From Occultella kanbiaonis (GTDB lineage Bacteria; Actinomycetota; Actinomycetes; Actinomycetales; Beutenbergiaceae): a stretch of DNA of 64,000 nt. The notes under the pieces are model-generated. The model did not search any database, was not told the origin of the DNA, and saw only the letters and a list, made by a program, of their open reading frames with translations. Positions 52,454-60,091 of this stretch are shown here, piece after piece. The stretch spans positions 4,402,001 to 4,466,000 of the forward strand of contig NZ_CP046175.1 of NCBI RefSeq assembly GCF_009708215.1. Reading direction: 5' to 3'. Within the stretch, counting starts at the first letter, position 1. Each line of letters opens with the position of its first letter. Made by a program: the position numbers and the translations under genes.

Positions 52454-53449
52454 CTACTCGCGCGGCAGCAGCCGGGCAGTGGGCAGCGGCGGGGCCGGCA
52501 ACGGTGCGGGCTGGCCGGGCGGGAACTCGCCGAACAGGGCCGGTTTGCCGGCATCGCTCGGGTCGGCGGCCTCGAAGCCGAGCTCGGCCTGGTACCGCCG
52601 CCGGTACTCCACGATCTCGTCGTGATCACGCCCGACGAAGTTCCACCACATCACGATCTGTTCCCCGAGCGGCACGCCCCCGAGCAGGATGACCCGGGCC
52701 TGCGTATCACCCGCGGCGATGACAAGGGTCTCGGATCCGGGCGGGACGTAGGCGAGCGATCGATGGTCCACGGCAGCCGAGTTCACCGTGACCTCCCCGC
52801 TCTCGGCGAGGACGGCGTGCTCGAAGTCGCCCCGCACGGTGAGCCGCACCGAGACGCCCGGCTCGAGCGTCAGTTCAGCACCGAGCAGGTCAGGCGTGCG
52901 GGTGTCGACCGGGGAGACCGAACCGAGGAGTGCTCCGATGAACACGCGTGCCATGACACCGGCACGCACGACCGGCTCGGGCGTGTGGTTCACGAACGCG
53001 TTCTCGGCGAAGCGGGTCCGCTCCGGCAGCGCGTACCAGAGCTGCACGCCATGCAGTGTGCTGGTCCCAGAGTCGCTGAGCTCCTGGTGGGTGATGCCCC
53101 GGCCCGCAATCATCAGGTTGAGCTCGCCCGGTACGACCGAGGCCGCGTTGCCGCCGGAGTCGAGGTGCTCGATCCGCCCGGTGAACAGCCAGGACACCGT
53201 CGCGAGCCCGGTGTGGGGATGCCGCGGTACCTGCATCCCACCGGTCGCCGAGACGTCATCGGGACCGTAGTGGTCCAGGAAGCACCAGGCCCCCACCAGT
53301 GACCGGCGCCGCTGCGGGAGGGTTCGATAGACGGTCATCGCCCGGGGGCCACCGAGTGGCACCAGACGTGGCTCGAGGATCTCTGTCGCCGTACACGGCT
53401 GCCCAGGTTCCAGGACCTCGAGCTCGGGGCGCGCGTCGAGATTGCTCAT
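52454..53449 (-). CDS. Pirin family protein
   Basis: Bicupin of 331 residues. The N-terminal pirin domain has FLDHYGPDDV, the metal site MQVPRHPHTGLATVSWLFTG, GELNLMIAGRGITHQE and LHGVQLWYALP; the His and Glu ligands are in place. A C-terminal pirin domain follows. Pirins include quercetinases and redox-sensing proteins; the role here is unknown. The ATG at 53449 overlaps the upstream AhpD-like stop (ATGA). The stop is two bases from the convergent VanY-like stop. Confidence 0.9.
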   Translation of the reverse strand: MSNLDARPELEVLEPGQPCTATEILEPRLVPLGGPRAMTVYRTLPQRRRSLVGAWCFLDHYGPDDVSATGGMQVPRHPHTGLATVSWLFTGRIEHLDSGGNAASVVPGELNLMIAGRGITHQELSDSGTSTLHGVQLWYALPERTRFAENAFVNHTPEPVVRAGVMARVFIGALLGSVSPVDTRTPDLLGAELTLEPGVSVRLTVRGDFEHAVLAESGEVTVNSAAVDHRSLAYVPPGSETLVIAAGDTQARVILLGGVPLGEQIVMWWNFVGRDHDEIVEYRRRYQAELGFEAADPSDAGKPALFGEFPPGQPAPLPAPPLPTARLLPRE

Positions 53450-53919
53450 CGGACGATCGTTCCGTCGGCGCCCCGGGGACGCACCGGGTGCTCGCTCAGG
53501 ATGGAGATCCGGTTGAAGGTGTTGATCGTGACCGCCACCCACTCCGCGGCGACGAACGCCTCCTCGCCGAGCACCGCTCGGGCACCCCAGAGGTCGGCCT
53601 CCGAGTCCTCGGTGACGGGCAGGGCTGCGGTGGCTTCCGCCACCGCGAGCACGGCCCGCTGCCGATCGTCGAACACGTCGGTCTCCCGCCACACCGGCAG
53701 CAGGTCCAGCTGCTGCTGCACGATGCCTGCCTGCCGGGCCTCGCGCGCATGCAGGTCCACGCAGAACGCGCACCCGTTCACCTGAGACGTACGCAGCTTG
53801 ATGAGCTCGGACTCCTGAATCGACAGACCCCGTTCCAGCACGGCCGCACGGATCGCCGACGAGAACGCTTCCGCAGCCTGCCACGCCTCGGGCATCACCT
53901 TGTCCAGGAACGGACGCAT
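53446..53919 (-). CDS. AhpD-like/carboxymuconolactone decarboxylase family protein
   Basis: Protein of 157 residues with the AhpD active-site motif: SELIKLRTSQVNGCAFCVDLHAREAR contains the CxxC and downstream His used in peroxidase-linked disulfide chemistry. VAEWVAVTINTFNRISI is the conserved last helix. The ATG at 53919 follows GGAGGAGAAGG closely. It is translationally coupled to the pirin gene, suggesting a shared oxidative-stress role. Confidence 0.9.
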   Translation of the reverse strand: MRPFLDKVMPEAWQAAEAFSSAIRAAVLERGLSIQESELIKLRTSQVNGCAFCVDLHAREARQAGIVQQQLDLLPVWRETDVFDDRQRAVLAVAEATAALPVTEDSEADLWGARAVLGEEAFVAAEWVAVTINTFNRISILSEHPVRPRGADGTIVR

Positions 53920-54013
53920 CCTTCTCCTCCCCCGGTGGAGCGACGCCCACCGATGGCGGGCGAGAGCTCGCCGTGCTTGTCGAACACTCTACGAGAGCCT
54001 CGATGGTCACTGG

Positions 54014-54412
54014 TCACGACTGCCTACCAGCTCGGACCGCTCGTTCGACCAGTGCGAGATCGGCGGGCCTCGGTCGACGGAACACGCCGCCGTCCGCGAC
54101 GAACTCGTCGCCGTGCTTGCTGAGATGACGGGCGAACAACGGGCAGACGGGCACCACGGTGAGGTTCTCGCGGATGCTGTCCGCGAGCGCCGCACGCACC
54201 AGCAGCCCAGCCAGTCCGCGCCCGCCGAACTCCGCGGCCACCTCGGTATGGAAGTAGATCCGCTCGGTGGCGCCGTCGGGAAGGTCCACGAAGTCGGCCC
54301 TGCCGGCGCGTGACCCGTCGGCCAAACTCACCACATAGGAGCCGACCGGATCGCCGGGCTCCAGCCTGACCGTCACCGGCGCTCCGTTGTTGTCTGTCAG
54401 TCCTTCAGTCAC
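54014..54412 (-). CDS. GNAT family N-acetyltransferase (PF14542 type)
   Basis: Small acetyltransferase of 132 residues. RIYFHTEVAAEFGGRGLAGLLVRAAL carries the acetyl-CoA binding loop, and LTVVPVCPLFARHLSKHGDEF is the conserved second half of this mini-GNAT group. The target is not known. The GTG at 54412 has a poor ribosome binding site. It lies 31 bases after the LLM oxidoreductase gene on the same strand and may be co-transcribed with it. Confidence 0.85.
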   Translation of the reverse strand: MTEGLTDNNGAPVTVRLEPGDPVGSYVVSLADGSRAGRADFVDLPDGATERIYFHTEVAAEFGGRGLAGLLVRAALADSIRENLTVVPVCPLFARHLSKHGDEFVADGGVFRRPRPADLALVERAVRAGRQS

Positions 54413-54443
54413 CTGAGTGTCCCTTCGGTCGGGTGCCGGGCGG

Positions 54444-55514
54444 TCATCGAGTCGACCCCGCCGTGACGGCGGGCCGTTCGGCCAGGAGCTCGCGGACCCG
54501 GGGGATGACCTGGGTCCCGTACAGCTCGACCGAACGGAGCCGGGCGGCAGCGGAAACGGTGCCGGCGGCGGAGTAGATCATGTCGAACCGACCGGCATCG
54601 AGGGCCCGGACCGCATGGGCGATCTTGTGCGCGACGGTATCGACCGAACCGACATACAGCGACCCGCCGTCCACCTCCGCCTCGAACTCTTCCCGGCGGA
54701 GCGGCGGCCAGCCGCGCAGCGCCCCGATGCGGTCCCGGATCTCCCGGTAGCCGGGGTAGAACAGCTCCTTGGCCTCCTCGTCGGTGGTGGCGACGAATCC
54801 GGGAGAGTGCATCCCGACCGGCTGCGCGATGCTACCCAGCTGCTCGCTGGCACGCCGGTACAGATCGACGTAGGGAACGAACCGGTCCGGCGGACCGCCG
54901 ATGATGGCGAGCATGAGCCGGAACCCGTAGTGGGCGGCGCGGACCACGGACTGTGGCGATCCGCCGATTCCCACCCACGTGCTCAGTCGCCCCGAATCGG
55001 TCTTCGGGTACACCTCCGCATCGTGCAGCGCGGCACGGGTGGTGCCCTCCCAGGTGACCGGCTTCTCGTCCAGGAGCCGGTGGAACAGGTCGATCTTCTC
55101 CTCGAACAGCACCTCGTAGTCCGTCAGGTCGTACCCGAAGAGCGGGAACGACTCGGTGAACGAACCACGGCCGAGGATCACCTCGGCGCGACCGTTCGAG
55201 AGCGCGTCCAGGGTTGCGAACCGCTGGAACACCCGCACCGGGTCGTCCGAGGACAGCACCGTCACGCCGGAGGCGAGCCGGATCCGCTTCGTGGTGGTCG
55301 CGATGCCGGCCAGCACCGTCTCCGGGCTGGAGATCGCGTACTCCGGCCGGTGGTGCTCACCCAGTGCGACCACGTCGATGCCGACCTGATCGGCCAGGAC
55401 GGCCTCCGTCACCGCGGCGCGGATCGCCTGCGCGTGCGAGACGACCTCCCCCCGGTCATCGCGGGGGCGGTCTCCGAAGCTGTCGATCCCGAACTCGATC
55501 TGTGGAGCATCCAT
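54444..55514 (-). CDS. LLM-class flavin-dependent oxidoreductase
   Basis: Bacterial luciferase-like monooxygenase of 356 residues. It shows IEFGIDSFGD at the start, ALGEHHRPEYAISSPETVLAGIA, RIRLASGVTVLSSDDPVRVFQRFATLDALSNGRAEVILGRG, and WVGIGGSPQSVVRAAHYGF. The family uses reduced flavin or F420 on diverse substrates. The start at 55514 has GGAAGCGGG upstream; ATG 55547 would lie inside the operator. It is divergent from marR with a shared 16-bp dyad, so it is probably the MarR target. Confidence 0.9.
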   Translation of the reverse strand: MDAPQIEFGIDSFGDRPRDDRGEVVSHAQAIRAAVTEAVLADQVGIDVVALGEHHRPEYAISSPETVLAGIATTTKRIRLASGVTVLSSDDPVRVFQRFATLDALSNGRAEVILGRGSFTESFPLFGYDLTDYEVLFEEKIDLFHRLLDEKPVTWEGTTRAALHDAEVYPKTDSGRLSTWVGIGGSPQSVVRAAHYGFRLMLAIIGGPPDRFVPYVDLYRRASEQLGSIAQPVGMHSPGFVATTDEEAKELFYPGYREIRDRIGALRGWPPLRREEFEAEVDGGSLYVGSVDTVAHKIAHAVRALDAGRFDMIYSAAGTVSAAARLRSVELYGTQVIPRVRELLAERPAVTAGSTR

Positions 55515-55540
55515 CGCGTGCCCGCTTCCGTCCAATGTGA

Positions 55541-55581
55541 TTGACATGTGAATCATGCGCTCAATATGATTCACATGTCAA
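55541..55581. promoter_or_regulatory. MarR operator with overlapping divergent promoters
   Basis: TTGACATGTGAATCAT (55541-55556) and ATGATTCACATGTCAA (55566-55581) are a perfect 16-bp inverted repeat with a 9-base spacer. Each outer end is a TTGACA -35 box. On the plus strand TATGAT (55565-55570) lies 18 bases on as -10 for marR; on the minus strand CATGAT (55557-55552) lies 18 bases on for the LLM gene. MarR binding would shut both. Confidence 0.8.
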
Positions 55582-55596
55582 CCACCTGGAGGGGCG

Positions 55597-56073
55597 ATGG
55601 GCACCACCAAGCGTCGGAGCGTCCCGACGAGCGAGGAACTCGCGATCTGGCGGGCACACGTCGAGACGTTCGAGATCGTGCGCGCCCGCCTCGAGGCCCG
55701 GCTGCACCAGGACTCACAGTTGTCGAGTGGGGACTACCGGGTACTCCTCGCACTGAGCGAGGCGGACGGGACGGCGTTGCGGTCGTCGGAACTAGCCGCG
55801 CAGATCGAGTGGGAGCGCAGCCGCCTGTCCGGCCAGCTCGGCCGGATGGAGCGTCGCGGGCTGCTTCGCCGCGAACCCTGCTCGGAGGACGCCCGCGGCG
55901 CGCGCGTCGTCCTCACCGAGGAGGGCGCCCGCGCCTTCCGCGCCAGCACGCTCCCCCATCTTCGGGCGATCAAGGAGGTCTTCGTCGATGCGTTCACACC
56001 TCAGCAGCTCGCACAACTGGGCGAGGCCGCCGCGGCGATGCGCAGCCATCTGAACCTCGACGCGCGCCCCTGA
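55597..56073 (+). CDS. MarR family transcriptional regulator
   Basis: Regulator of 158 residues. The winged helix reads LSSGDYRVLLALSEADGTALRSSELAAQIEWERSRLSGQLGRMERRGLLRREPC, with the wing EDARGARVVLTEEG. Dimerisation helices are at both ends. The ATG has GGAGGGG a few bases upstream. It should repress itself and the divergent oxidoreductase gene via the adjacent dyad until an inducer, often a phenolic or electrophilic compound, binds. Confidence 0.92.
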   Translation: MGTTKRRSVPTSEELAIWRAHVETFEIVRARLEARLHQDSQLSSGDYRVLLALSEADGTALRSSELAAQIEWERSRLSGQLGRMERRGLLRREPCSEDARGARVVLTEEGARAFRASTLPHLRAIKEVFVDAFTPQQLAQLGEAAAAMRSHLNLDARP

Positions 56074-56130
56074 TCCGGAGCGCTCACGGAGCGCCTCGGA
56101 TCCTGCGCCGAGAGTGAGCCGCCCGGCGAC

Positions 56131-56161
56131 TTGACCATGCCGCGGCGGCATAGTTTGTGAT
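56131..56161 (+). promoter_or_regulatory. MerR-type promoter with 19-bp spacer
   Basis: TTGACC (-35, 56131-56136) and TGTGAT (-10, 56156-56161) are separated by 19 bases. The palindrome ATGCCGCGGCGGCAT (56137-56151) fills the spacer. The overlong spacer with a central dyad is the hallmark of MerR-activated promoters. The MFS start codon is only six bases past the -10, so the mRNA is probably leaderless. Confidence 0.75.
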
Positions 56162-56167
56162 GACCTC

Positions 56168-57421
56168 ATGAGCCGAAACATCTGGGTGTATCTGGGGTCG
56201 TACAGTCTCTCCCTGCTGGGAAACGGGGTCGCGTCGGTACTGTTCCCGTTGCTTGTACTCGCCAAGACCGGTGACATCCTCGCCGCCGGGATCCTGGCAT
56301 CGGTGACCGCGGCCGTCGCCGCCGTCGTCGGTGTTCTTGCCGGCGTCGTCGTCGACCGGGTGAACCGACGCACGGTGTCGATCGTCAGCGATGTGCTGTC
56401 GGCGGCATCGGTGGCCGCGGTGCCGATCGTGGACGCGGTCTGGGGTTTGAACCTGACGTGGTTCATCGTGTTGGGTGTCATCGGCGCATTCGGTGACATG
56501 CCGGGCATGACGGCCCGGGAGACGCTGCTCCCCCGCCTCGTCCAGCTCAGCGGCGGCAGGCCCGGCGCCCTCGACCGGCTGGTCGGCCTACGCGAGTCGC
56601 TGGCGGGCGCACTGATGCTGATCGGCCCGGGCCTGGGCGGACTGCTGATCTGGATGTTCGGCGTGAGTTCGACCGCGTTGTTCATCACCGCCGGGATGAG
56701 CCTTGGCGCGGCGTTGCTGTCGCTGGCGATGTCGCCCCGTGTGGGAACCATCCCCGCGGCCGAGGCGAGTTCGGCGAAGGCGGGTGTTCGCGGGGTCCTC
56801 GTCGATCTCGTGACCGGGTGGCGGTTCCTGCTCGGCCACCGGCTCGTGCTGGGTGCGACCCTCGTGTCGGCGGTGTTCGTCGCGGTGTTCGCGGCGTTGC
56901 AAGCCACCATCATGCCGGCCTACTTCACGAGTGAGGAGCTGCCCGAGCTCAGCGGGTTCGCCGCGACCGGGATCGCGGTCGGCGGCCTGCTCAGCGCGGG
57001 TGTCTATGCGGCGACGGTCGGGAAGGTGTCGCGTCGTGCCTGGTTCGTGATCGGTATGGTCGGCGTGGGCATCGGGTTCACCGCGATCGGTGCGATGGCG
57101 GCGCCCTGGATGGTGCTCGCAGCGGCCGTCTTCATCGGACTGACCAACGGCCCCATGTCGGCGGTGCTGGGTGTGGCCACCATCGAAGCGACCCCGGACG
57201 AACTGCGCGGACGAGTGCTCGGGGCACAGAACGCGCTCGTGCTCGCGGCCCCCGCCCTCACCTCTGCCCCCATCGCCGCGGTCGCCGCAGGGTTCGGGCT
57301 CCCGGCCGCGGGAATCGGGATAGCGGCTGTCATGATCGTGACCGTCGTGGTCGCACTGAGCGCCCGCGTGTTCCGGTCTCTGGACACCACTGAGATCGCA
57401 GCCGAACCACTGGAGGTCTGA
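56168..57421 (+). CDS. MFS transporter, multidrug-type
   Basis: Transporter of 417 residues with about twelve membrane segments. VYLGSYSLSLLGNGVASVLFPLLVL is helix 1 and LAGVVVDRVNRRTVSIVSDVLS the conserved first loop. LATIEATPDELRGRVLGAQN-like sequence (here VATIEATPDELRGRVLGAQN) precedes helix 10, as in macrolide-efflux-type MFS proteins. It is followed two bases later by the merR gene and driven by the MerR-type promoter. Confidence 0.9.
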   Translation: MSRNIWVYLGSYSLSLLGNGVASVLFPLLVLAKTGDILAAGILASVTAAVAAVVGVLAGVVVDRVNRRTVSIVSDVLSAASVAAVPIVDAVWGLNLTWFIVLGVIGAFGDMPGMTARETLLPRLVQLSGGRPGALDRLVGLRESLAGALMLIGPGLGGLLIWMFGVSSTALFITAGMSLGAALLSLAMSPRVGTIPAAEASSAKAGVRGVLVDLVTGWRFLLGHRLVLGATLVSAVFVAVFAALQATIMPAYFTSEELPELSGFAATGIAVGGLLSAGVYAATVGKVSRRAWFVIGMVGVGIGFTAIGAMAAPWMVLAAAVFIGLTNGPMSAVLGVATIEATPDELRGRVLGAQNALVLAAPALTSAPIAAVAAGFGLPAAGIGIAAVMIVTVVVALSARVFRSLDTTEIAAEPLEV

Positions 57422-57423
57422 TC

Positions 57424-58176
57424 GTGGCATGGAGCACCAGTCAGCTCGCCGACCTCGCCGGCGTCACGTTGCGGTCGATCCGGCACTGGCATGAGATCGG
57501 GATCCTGCCGGAACCGGAACGGCTCACGAACGGCTACAAGCAGTACACCGCCCGCCATCTCGTGCTCGTGCTGCGCATCGCCCGGCTCACCGGCTTCGGC
57601 TTCACCCTGGAAGACATCGCGCGGATGCTCGATTCCGAAGAACAGGGCCAGGAGTCCATGCGCGGGCTCCGCGCGGAGCTCGACACCAGGATCGCCGAGC
57701 TCGAACGCATCCGTTCCGAGGTCGATCACGTCATCGGTCTCGGCGTCTCACCCGACGTGTCACCCGAAGCGCTCCTGGCGATGGAAGCGCTCGGGCACGA
57801 TCCCGTTTCACGCAACGTCGCGATCGTCATGGCCCACCTGACCCCGAAGGAGGACACGATCACCTTCGTCGAGACCTTCAAGGACGCACCCGAGGAGTTC
57901 ACGAACCTCAACACGGCGATCTGGGGCCTACCCGCGGACGCAGAGGACATCGAGATCACCACCCTGGCTGATCGCGCAGTCACCACGATCAAGGGATTCG
58001 TGGAGGAGCACTACGACGCTCTCCCCGACACGGGCAACAGCCGCGCCGAACGCAGGAGTGCCGACGCCCTCACCGCCGTCGCGACCGAGAGCATGAACAG
58101 GGCTCAACGGCGCGTCATGCAACTCGTAGTCGAGCAGCTCGCCAACAGCGTCGAACGACGCCCGACTCCGCCGTAG
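57424..58176 (+). CDS. MerR family transcriptional regulator
   Basis: Regulator of 250 residues. The N-terminal domain is typical (WSTSQLADLAGVTLRSIRHWHEIGILPEPERL, then YKQYTARHLVLVLRIARLTGFGFTLEDI), followed by a coiled-coil dimerisation helix (RGLRAELDTRIAELERIRSEV). The long C-terminal domain with no Cys pairs points to an organic ligand rather than a metal. The GTG has GGAGGT six bases upstream. It is co-transcribed with the MFS gene, whose promoter bears a MerR-style spacer dyad, so the two form a self-contained drug-response module. Confidence 0.92.
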   Translation: MAWSTSQLADLAGVTLRSIRHWHEIGILPEPERLTNGYKQYTARHLVLVLRIARLTGFGFTLEDIARMLDSEEQGQESMRGLRAELDTRIAELERIRSEVDHVIGLGVSPDVSPEALLAMEALGHDPVSRNVAIVMAHLTPKEDTITFVETFKDAPEEFTNLNTAIWGLPADAEDIEITTLADRAVTTIKGFVEEHYDALPDTGNSRAERRSADALTAVATESMNRAQRRVMQLVVEQLANSVERRPTPP

Positions 58177-58200
58177 CGGCGAGGGCGGGCCCGGACACGA

Positions 58201-58228
58201 AACTGCCCCGCCATCGGACGGGGCAGTT
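58201..58228 (+). terminator. Terminator of the MFS-merR operon
   Basis: AACTGCCCCG (58201-58210) pairs perfectly with CGGGGCAGTT (58219-58228) around an 8-base loop, followed by CGGGTTTCTC. It lies 24 bases after the merR stop. Confidence 0.75.
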
Positions 58229-58247
58229 CGGGTTTCTCACCATTCTG

Positions 58248-58320
58248 TGGAGCTAGGGGGATTCGAACCCCCGACCTTCTCATTGCGAACGAGACGCGCT
58301 ACCAACTGCGCCATAGCCCC
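58248..58320 (-). tRNA. tRNA-Ala (anticodon CGC)
   Basis: A 73-base cloverleaf on the minus strand: acceptor GGGGCTA/TAGCTCC with the G3-U70 pair that marks tRNA-Ala, D-arm with AGTTGGTAGC, anticodon loop TTCGCAA giving CGC (reads GCG codons), and T-loop GGTTCGAATCC. The discriminator is A; CCA is not encoded and must be added. Confidence 0.96.
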
Positions 58321-58382
58321 AGAACGACGTTCAGATTACCACCTCGGGCGAGCCCGTTGCGACGCCGCGGACGTGGCCGGGA

Positions 58383-59465
58383 TCACTGTCCGGACGCGCG
58401 GCGGCGGGCCAGCACGGCCTGCAGGTTCATCGCCGGGGCGGTCGGCGCCTCGGCCTGGGTGACGTCGTCCGCAGGAGCCTGGGCAGGAGTGCCCGGTGCG
58501 GCCGAGTCCGTCCCGGTCGCGGCGTCCCCGGCGGCCGCCTCGAACGCCGCTGGTGCCTGCTCGTCCTGGGTGTCCGACTGAGCCTCGAGCGGAGCAACGT
58601 CCCGACGGCGGACGGTCGGCTTGAGCGTGTACGTCGGCACGGGCACCGGCACCGGGGTCCACCCCTCGCCCTCCGGCAGCTCCGGTCCGGCGCGGTGGGT
58701 GGCGGCCGGCTCCTCAGGCAGGAGGGAGGCCGGGTCGACGTCGATGCGCAGGCTGGGTCGGGTGCCCGCGGTGGCAGCCGGGCGGGCCCGCTCGGTGCGC
58801 TCGCCGGGCGCTGACGCGGACGCGGCACGAGCGTGCTCGGCGCCGCCGTCACGGCGGACGGCCCTGGCGTGCCGGACCGGCGCCTCGGAGCGGTCGATCG
58901 TGCCGACGGGGGCGAACGGGTCGCGGGTGTCCCGGGTCACCTCGGCACGCCAGCGGGCGTCCGCGACGGCGGCCTTCGCCGAGGCGCGTCGGCCGGCGAC
59001 CACGACGGCGACCAGGAAGACGGAAGGCACGACGGCGGCTGCGACCGGCAGCGACGCGACGGCGAACAACGTCCAGGTCACGGCCGTGACGCCGAGCAGC
59101 AGCAGAGTGAGGGCGAGGCGACGGCGGGCGGCAGCGGCTCGGCGGCTCGCAGCCGCGGCGCGGGCGGCCCGGGCGGCGGCGGCACGGCGCGCGTCGGCGG
59201 CCACGAGCCGATCACGGTGTGCCACTGGCGTGTGCATGGGTGCCTCCGGTTGTTCGATCCGCGGGCGATGGACGTATCCGCGGTTACTGCGCTCAGCCTT
59301 CGGTTCGGGTGGATCTCCCGCCCTCGCCACGACCCGGAGGTCCTCGGAGAAGCGGTCCTCGACCCGGGAGTCGAGCACCACCTGCCTCGACCGGATCACC
59401 GACGGCAGCAGGAAGGCGAAGAACATGATGAGGATCGCCGTCACTGCATACCCGCCGAAACTCAC
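58383..59465 (-). CDS. SepX/GlpR-type membrane protein of the division locus
   Basis: Membrane protein of 360 residues. One N-terminal segment (AVTAILIMFFAFLLPSVI), an Ala/Arg-rich helical stretch, two adjacent segments (LALTLLLLGVTAVTWTLFAVA; AVVPSVFLVAVVVAG), a long disordered acidic tail and a short conserved end (MNLQAVLARRR). This layout and its place next to rimJ and a gephyrin-like MoeA gene match SepX of Streptomyces and GlpR of Corynebacterium, a membrane partner of the cytokinetic protein Glp. The GTG start follows TACCGT by six bases, suggesting a leaderless mRNA. The identification rests mainly on context. Confidence 0.7.
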   Translation of the reverse strand: MSFGGYAVTAILIMFFAFLLPSVIRSRQVVLDSRVEDRFSEDLRVVARAGDPPEPKAERSNRGYVHRPRIEQPEAPMHTPVAHRDRLVAADARRAAAARAARAAAASRRAAAARRRLALTLLLLGVTAVTWTLFAVASLPVAAAVVPSVFLVAVVVAGRRASAKAAVADARWRAEVTRDTRDPFAPVGTIDRSEAPVRHARAVRRDGGAEHARAASASAPGERTERARPAATAGTRPSLRIDVDPASLLPEEPAATHRAGPELPEGEGWTPVPVPVPTYTLKPTVRRRDVAPLEAQSDTQDEQAPAAFEAAAGDAATGTDSAAPGTPAQAPADDVTQAEAPTAPAMNLQAVLARRRASGQ

Positions 59466-59527
59466 ATCCCGACGGTAGAACGCCGGGGTGTCGGCACCGG
59501 CGAGCGGGCTCGGCGTGTCGCGGAAGA

Positions 59528-60091
59528 TCAGCGCAAACGGGCCGCGAGACCGCCCTGCGCCTCGTCGACCGTCAACGCGAACGACCGATGGTCCGCCCAG
59601 GTCCCGTTGATGTGCAGGTACTGCCGCCGGACACCTTCGTCCCGGAAGCCGAGCTTGGCCACCACGCGTAGGCTCGCGGCGTTCTCCGGGCGGATGTTGA
59701 TCTCCACCCGGTGCAGCCCGAGCTCGAAGAAGCAGAAGTCGGTCGCGAGGGCCACGCAGACGGGCACGATCCCACGGCCGGCCATGTCCTCGGCGATCCA
59801 GTACCCGATGGTGGCGGACTGCAGCGAGCCGCGGGTCACCGAGGAGATCGTCAGCTGCCCGACCATCTGCCCGCCCACCTCGATCACGTAGGCGTATCCC
59901 TCGCCGCGCCGGGCCGCCCGGTTCTGGCTGCGCACGTACTGGGCGAACGTGGGCCGGAACGCTGCCGCCTCGGGTGAGGTGGCCTCCCAGGGGCGCAGCC
60001 AGGCGGCGTTGCGCACCCGCAGCGCATCCCAGGCGACTCGGTCACGCAGCCGCAACGTGCGCAACCGGATGTCCCCCGAGGCGAGGTCCAT
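59528..60091 (-). CDS. rimJ: RimJ/RimL-type GNAT N-acetyltransferase
   Basis: Acetyltransferase of 187 residues. It has IRLRTLRLRDRVAWDALRVRNAAWLRPWEAT, the core strand GQLTISSVTRGSLQSATIGYWI, the acetyl-CoA loop EDMAGRGIVPVCVALATDFCF and LHRVEINIRPENAASLRVVAKLGFRDEGV. RimJ-type enzymes acetylate protein N-termini, including ribosomal proteins. The ATG at 60091 overlaps the previous stop by one base (TGATG), with GGAGAG just before. Confidence 0.88.
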   Translation of the reverse strand: MDLASGDIRLRTLRLRDRVAWDALRVRNAAWLRPWEATSPEAAAFRPTFAQYVRSQNRAARRGEGYAYVIEVGGQMVGQLTISSVTRGSLQSATIGYWIAEDMAGRGIVPVCVALATDFCFFELGLHRVEINIRPENAASLRVVAKLGFRDEGVRRQYLHINGTWADHRSFALTVDEAQGGLAARLR

